Of a stretch of DNA of 8,399 nucleotides, positions 7,001 to 8,399 are shown one piece after another (the stretch's first letter is position 1; each line of letters begins with the position of its first letter). The position numbers and the translations under genes are program-made. Source of the DNA: Bacteriovorax stolpii (GTDB lineage: Bacteria; Bdellovibrionota; Bacteriovoracia; Bacteriovoracales; Bacteriovoracaceae); contig CAMAYW010000085.1 of the NCBI GenBank assembly GCA_945862475.1, positions 1-8,399 on the forward strand, written 5' to 3'. A model generated the notes under the pieces. The model worked only from the letters and a program-made list of their open reading frames with translations, made no database searches and was not told where the DNA came from.

Positions 7001-7159
7001 TACCCTTGTTATAATTTGTACTTGAGTGTTGGTAATATCAGGGACAGCGTCGATGGGGAGTTCAAAAAAGGAGGCGACACCAATACCCATAGTGATTAGA
7101 ACCACAAGAAGAATAATCGCAGGCTGATGGACGCAGAGATGAACAATTTTTTTAATCAT
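4019..7159 (-). CDS. czcA: Heavy-metal efflux RND pump, CzcA type
   Basis: Inner-membrane proton/metal antiporter of the HME-RND family, 1046 residues against about 1060 for CzcA, so full length. It shows the standard plan: TM1 at 12-31, first periplasmic porter loop to about 340, TM2-TM6 between 343 and 505, TM7 at 538-556, second porter loop to about 878, and TM8-TM12 from 880 to 1034. Family signatures include LPIDAVPDITNTQVQI (34-49), GEFIPQLDEGS (560-570) and QPMQMRFNDL (671-680). TM4 reads LDFGIIIDSAVIVVDA (401-416), with Asp402 and Asp408 of the CzcA proton/metal motif. This, with CzcA-like rather than CusA-like sequence around the second porter loop, points to divalent ions (Zn, Co, Cd or Ni) rather than Cu(I)/Ag(I); the exact metal is not deducible. 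At 415 there is Asp where the family usually has Glu. It starts 4 bases after the outer-membrane factor with no clear Shine-Dalgarno, suggesting coupled translation, and overlaps the next gene by 4 bases. Confidence 0.95.
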   Translation of the reverse strand: MIKKIVHLCVHQPAIILLVVLITMGIGVASFFELPIDAVPDITNTQVQIITRVNGLVPEEIERKVTFPIESALNGIIGVSQSRSTTRFGISHVTVVFDEKMDIYKARQLVMERLTSIAPDLPEGVRPELGPISTGLGEIYHYQVEAKVKKTGEDRLLQLMEIRAIQDWFVRPRLLRVKGVTEINTIGGFEKQYHIQPDLSLMRQFAITFDDIAFAVRRNNLSVGGGYVEEGPTQFLIQADGLLKNIKDIEEIPIKLNKSLNVIKVKDIAKVRLSTELRNGAALIDGEEGVLGTVMMTMGENSRQVASRVAKEVEKISSILPEGYVLRSLYDRSVMVNATLLTVEKNLLFGCGLVVLFLLLLVGNLQAAVIVALVIPVSLLITFILMKVNGISGNLMSLGCLDFGIIIDSAVIVVDATMRLISKKSQKLGRELTRDEIKEVSVEGTSHVFKEAFFGQLIIVLVFLPIFALNGVEGKMFVPIATTFVYALLAALVLSFTFVPCLCGLILPGKLSVKKPWLMRKAEEVFTPLFNKSLNNSRYVLGSAVAIVFISGWVFSRMGGEFIPQLDEGSLALDMIRPVDIATSRSIDLQAQTEKVILKFPEVTHTFSRLGTSSIPADPSGINLGDTFIMMKPKEEWPKIDGKVRTKPELVNAIVDKVKAEVPGQFFMTTQPMQMRFNDLLEGTRADVSIKVFGPNVEVLEKLSQEIQSVVKPVRGTGDVQLQLKARVPVLKITPKKSEMRQLGLGNEMILTPVGSGYQGENVGSIYNGVQRFPIFVRLDHPDRADQEKMRVMPVGFTDELQIPFKDVANIVREETYQTLFRESSERRTAVLVSLKDRDVQSWVTEALELVNKKVKVPSGYSLEWGGNYKNLQNAKKSLSVLVPLTLMLVFFIIYLVFRDFWQALIIFCCVPLSLVGGIFVLALMGLNFSVSAGVGFIALFGISVLNGVILVSYYRELAHEGVSSSQAVKEGTLVLLRPILMTALVDAFGFLPMMMATGLGAEVQKPLAAVVVGGIISATILAIFVLPLLYLAIEKRRIHKGIESH
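4034..4039 (-). promoter_or_regulatory. Possible ribosome binding site for the TTG-started last gene
   Basis: AAAGGA on the minus strand, inside the 3' end of the pump gene and 11 bases ahead of the TTG at 4022. The spacing is long, so coupled re-initiation from the overlapping pump stop codon may matter as much as this site. Confidence 0.4.
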
Positions 7160-7163
7160 AATA

Positions 7164-8399
7164 TTAAATTAGCTTTGTTAGATTTTCGCTCGTTATTAGA
7201 CCCTTCAACTCATAAATCTCCAGAAGATCATTCATAAGGAGTGATTCTCCGTAATGATAATTTTTCATGATCTCATCGAGCTGACGGCAGAATTCAACAA
7301 TATTTGAAATAGAAATTTTCCCCTGTTTAAACCAATTCTCTACAGATTCAAAACGAGAAAGACTCTTTTCAATAAGATCAACCTCTCGAAGGACATTTAG
7401 ACCTGATTTATATTTTTCAGTAGAAAAAATGAGTCGCTGGTTTTCTTTCATTCTTGAGATTTCTAATTTCTTTTCTGCCCACGCCTTTTGATAAGTGGTG
7501 CTTAATCTCTCCGTTTGATTTCGATCAAAAATGGCGAGTGGAAAAACAAAAGAGACTCCACCGGTATAAACATTCTGATCCCCTGTTTGATAATTTTGAA
7601 AAACAGGCGCCATTCTAAGATCAGGAACAGCCTTTTTTTCTGCTAAAAGGGCAGATGACTTTATGAGGTCTAATTCAAATCCTGCTAGTTTTGACAAGGT
7701 CATGTCCACCGGGTCTACTCCATTAATGGTAAGCACCGAAGGCCATTTAATGGTATCTTCCTGAGCAGAAATTTTTCTTATTTGACATTGGTATCCAGTC
7801 ACTTCTTTAAGAAATTCAAAAATACCAAGTTCTTCTTTTTTTAAAAAGGATCTTGAAAGCTCGAAATTATCAACCACCATTCTGATGATTTGATCTTCCA
7901 TACTTTGATCTGGACTCAGGGCCTTTCTTTTTTCATATTGAGAAAGTATTATTTCAAGTTTTGAAATAATTTTTGATTTAATTTTTACTTCCTCATGAAT
8001 TTGATGGAGTCTAAAAAAATTGAGCCATAAATCTTTAAGTAGGGCTTGCTTCAAGAGAATTTCTTCAAACTTTTGAAGAGAAAGATTTTTTTCCCATTCA
8101 TTTATTCTGCCTTGTCTTTTGTTGGCAAGCTGAAGAGTGAACCACAATCTTGTTTCATTCATGTAAACAGTTTTAGGTTCAAATTCTCTTCCCCAAACTG
8201 AGAAGTGCTCAAGCTCCGGATTAATGATTTTTCTCGCATCAAACTCTCTTGCTTTTTGCTGATCGAGTTGAAGTCTTTTAAATAAAAGTTGAGGATGGGT
8301 TTCTTCTACTTCTTTAAGAAGCCATCTCACTTCTGTAACGGGCGAGCAATCTTCTGCCTTTGAGGTAAGAGCAAACAAAAATGCAAAAAAGACTAAAAT
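7164..8399 (-). CDS. TolC/CzcC-type outer-membrane efflux protein, 5' end cut by window edge
   Basis: Outer-membrane channel subunit expected to pair with the downstream RND pump. Frame is open from the right edge (8399) to TAA at 7164-7166, 411 visible residues, close to the full family length of about 400-450. The first visible residues, ILVFFAFLFALTSKA, are the core of a signal peptide, so the true start is only a few codons beyond the edge; the TTG at 8378 is internal to it. The protein is largely long, charged helices, as in the TolC alpha barrel. The best signature is GGVSFVFPLAIFDRNQ at 280-295, matching the second beta-hairpin region typical of CzcC-like proteins (pattern GVS..PL.iFdRN). 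Near the C terminus, GKISISNIVEFCRQL resembles the family's last-helix segment. The N-terminal half is divergent. Gap to the pump is 4 bases, so both sit in one operon. CzcC is the likeliest role, but metal specificity is inferred only from the neighbour. Confidence 0.88.
   Translation of the reverse strand: MLVFFAFLFALTSKAEDCSPVTEVRWLLKEVEETHPQLLFKRLQLDQQKAREFDARKIINPELEHFSVWGREFEPKTVYMNETRLWFTLQLANKRQGRINEWEKNLSLQKFEEILLKQALLKDLWLNFFRLHQIHEEVKIKSKIISKLEIILSQYEKRKALSPDQSMEDQIIRMVVDNFELSRSFLKKEELGIFEFLKEVTGYQCQIRKISAQEDTIKWPSVLTINGVDPVDMTLSKLAGFELDLIKSSALLAEKKAVPDLRMAPVFQNYQTGDQNVYTGGVSFVFPLAIFDRNQTERLSTTYQKAWAEKKLEISRMKENQRLIFSTEKYKSGLNVLREVDLIEKSLSRFESVENWFKQGKISISNIVEFCRQLDEIMKNYHYGESLLMNDLLEIYELKGLITSENLTKLI

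Noticed and set aside
4019..7159. Pump as a CusA-type Cu(I)/Ag(I) exporter.
   Set aside because: TM4 has the DFGxxxD pattern of the CzcA group, and the region around 671-695 follows CzcA rather than the methionine pattern of CusA. A Met at 575 near a CusA metal position is not enough on its own.

Overview
The window looks like an ordinary chromosomal segment of an AT-rich Gram-negative bacterium. Evidence for Gram-negative: an outer-membrane efflux protein, an RND pump and a barrel-like exported protein ending in Phe. The mix of an exported gluzincin protease, outer-membrane proteins and AT-rich coding would suit the Bdellovibrionota, for example the Bacteriovorax/Peredibacter group. That placement is an impression from sequence style, not a demonstrated assignment.

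Layout. Bases 1-1247 (+ strand): the 3' three quarters of serS (seryl-tRNA synthetase), followed by its own substrates, tRNA-Ser(TGA) and tRNA-Ser(GCT), behind a recognisable promoter. Bases 1259-2962 (- strand): an exported zinc metalloprotease with thermolysin-like spacing of its zinc ligands. A near-consensus promoter lies just upstream of the start chosen here. Bases 3111-3238 (+ strand): a promoter and a lone tRNA-Arg(ACG). Bases 3249-8399 (- strand): a tightly packed heavy-metal efflux operon. In transcription order it holds a CzcC/TolC-like outer-membrane factor (cut by the right edge), a complete CzcA-type RND pump, and a small exported barrel-like protein of unknown function whose TTG start overlaps the pump's stop codon.

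How the genes relate. The outer-membrane factor and the pump would be two of the three parts of a tripartite system exporting metal ions from periplasm or cytoplasm to the outside. The third part, the periplasmic adaptor (CzcB type), is not between them and is not elsewhere in the window; it may lie past the right edge. The 257-residue protein takes the last place in the operon and may be an accessory to the pump. The serS-tRNA-Ser cluster is a functional grouping of enzyme and substrates. Both tRNA units run head-on into protein genes with only about 10 bases between and no visible terminator.

No mobile element, CRISPR array, phage gene or origin is seen. No stretch over 300 bases lacks a gene. 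The most unusual points are the missing adaptor with an extra coupled barrel-like protein, and an Asp in place of the usual Glu in the transmembrane charge motif of the pump.
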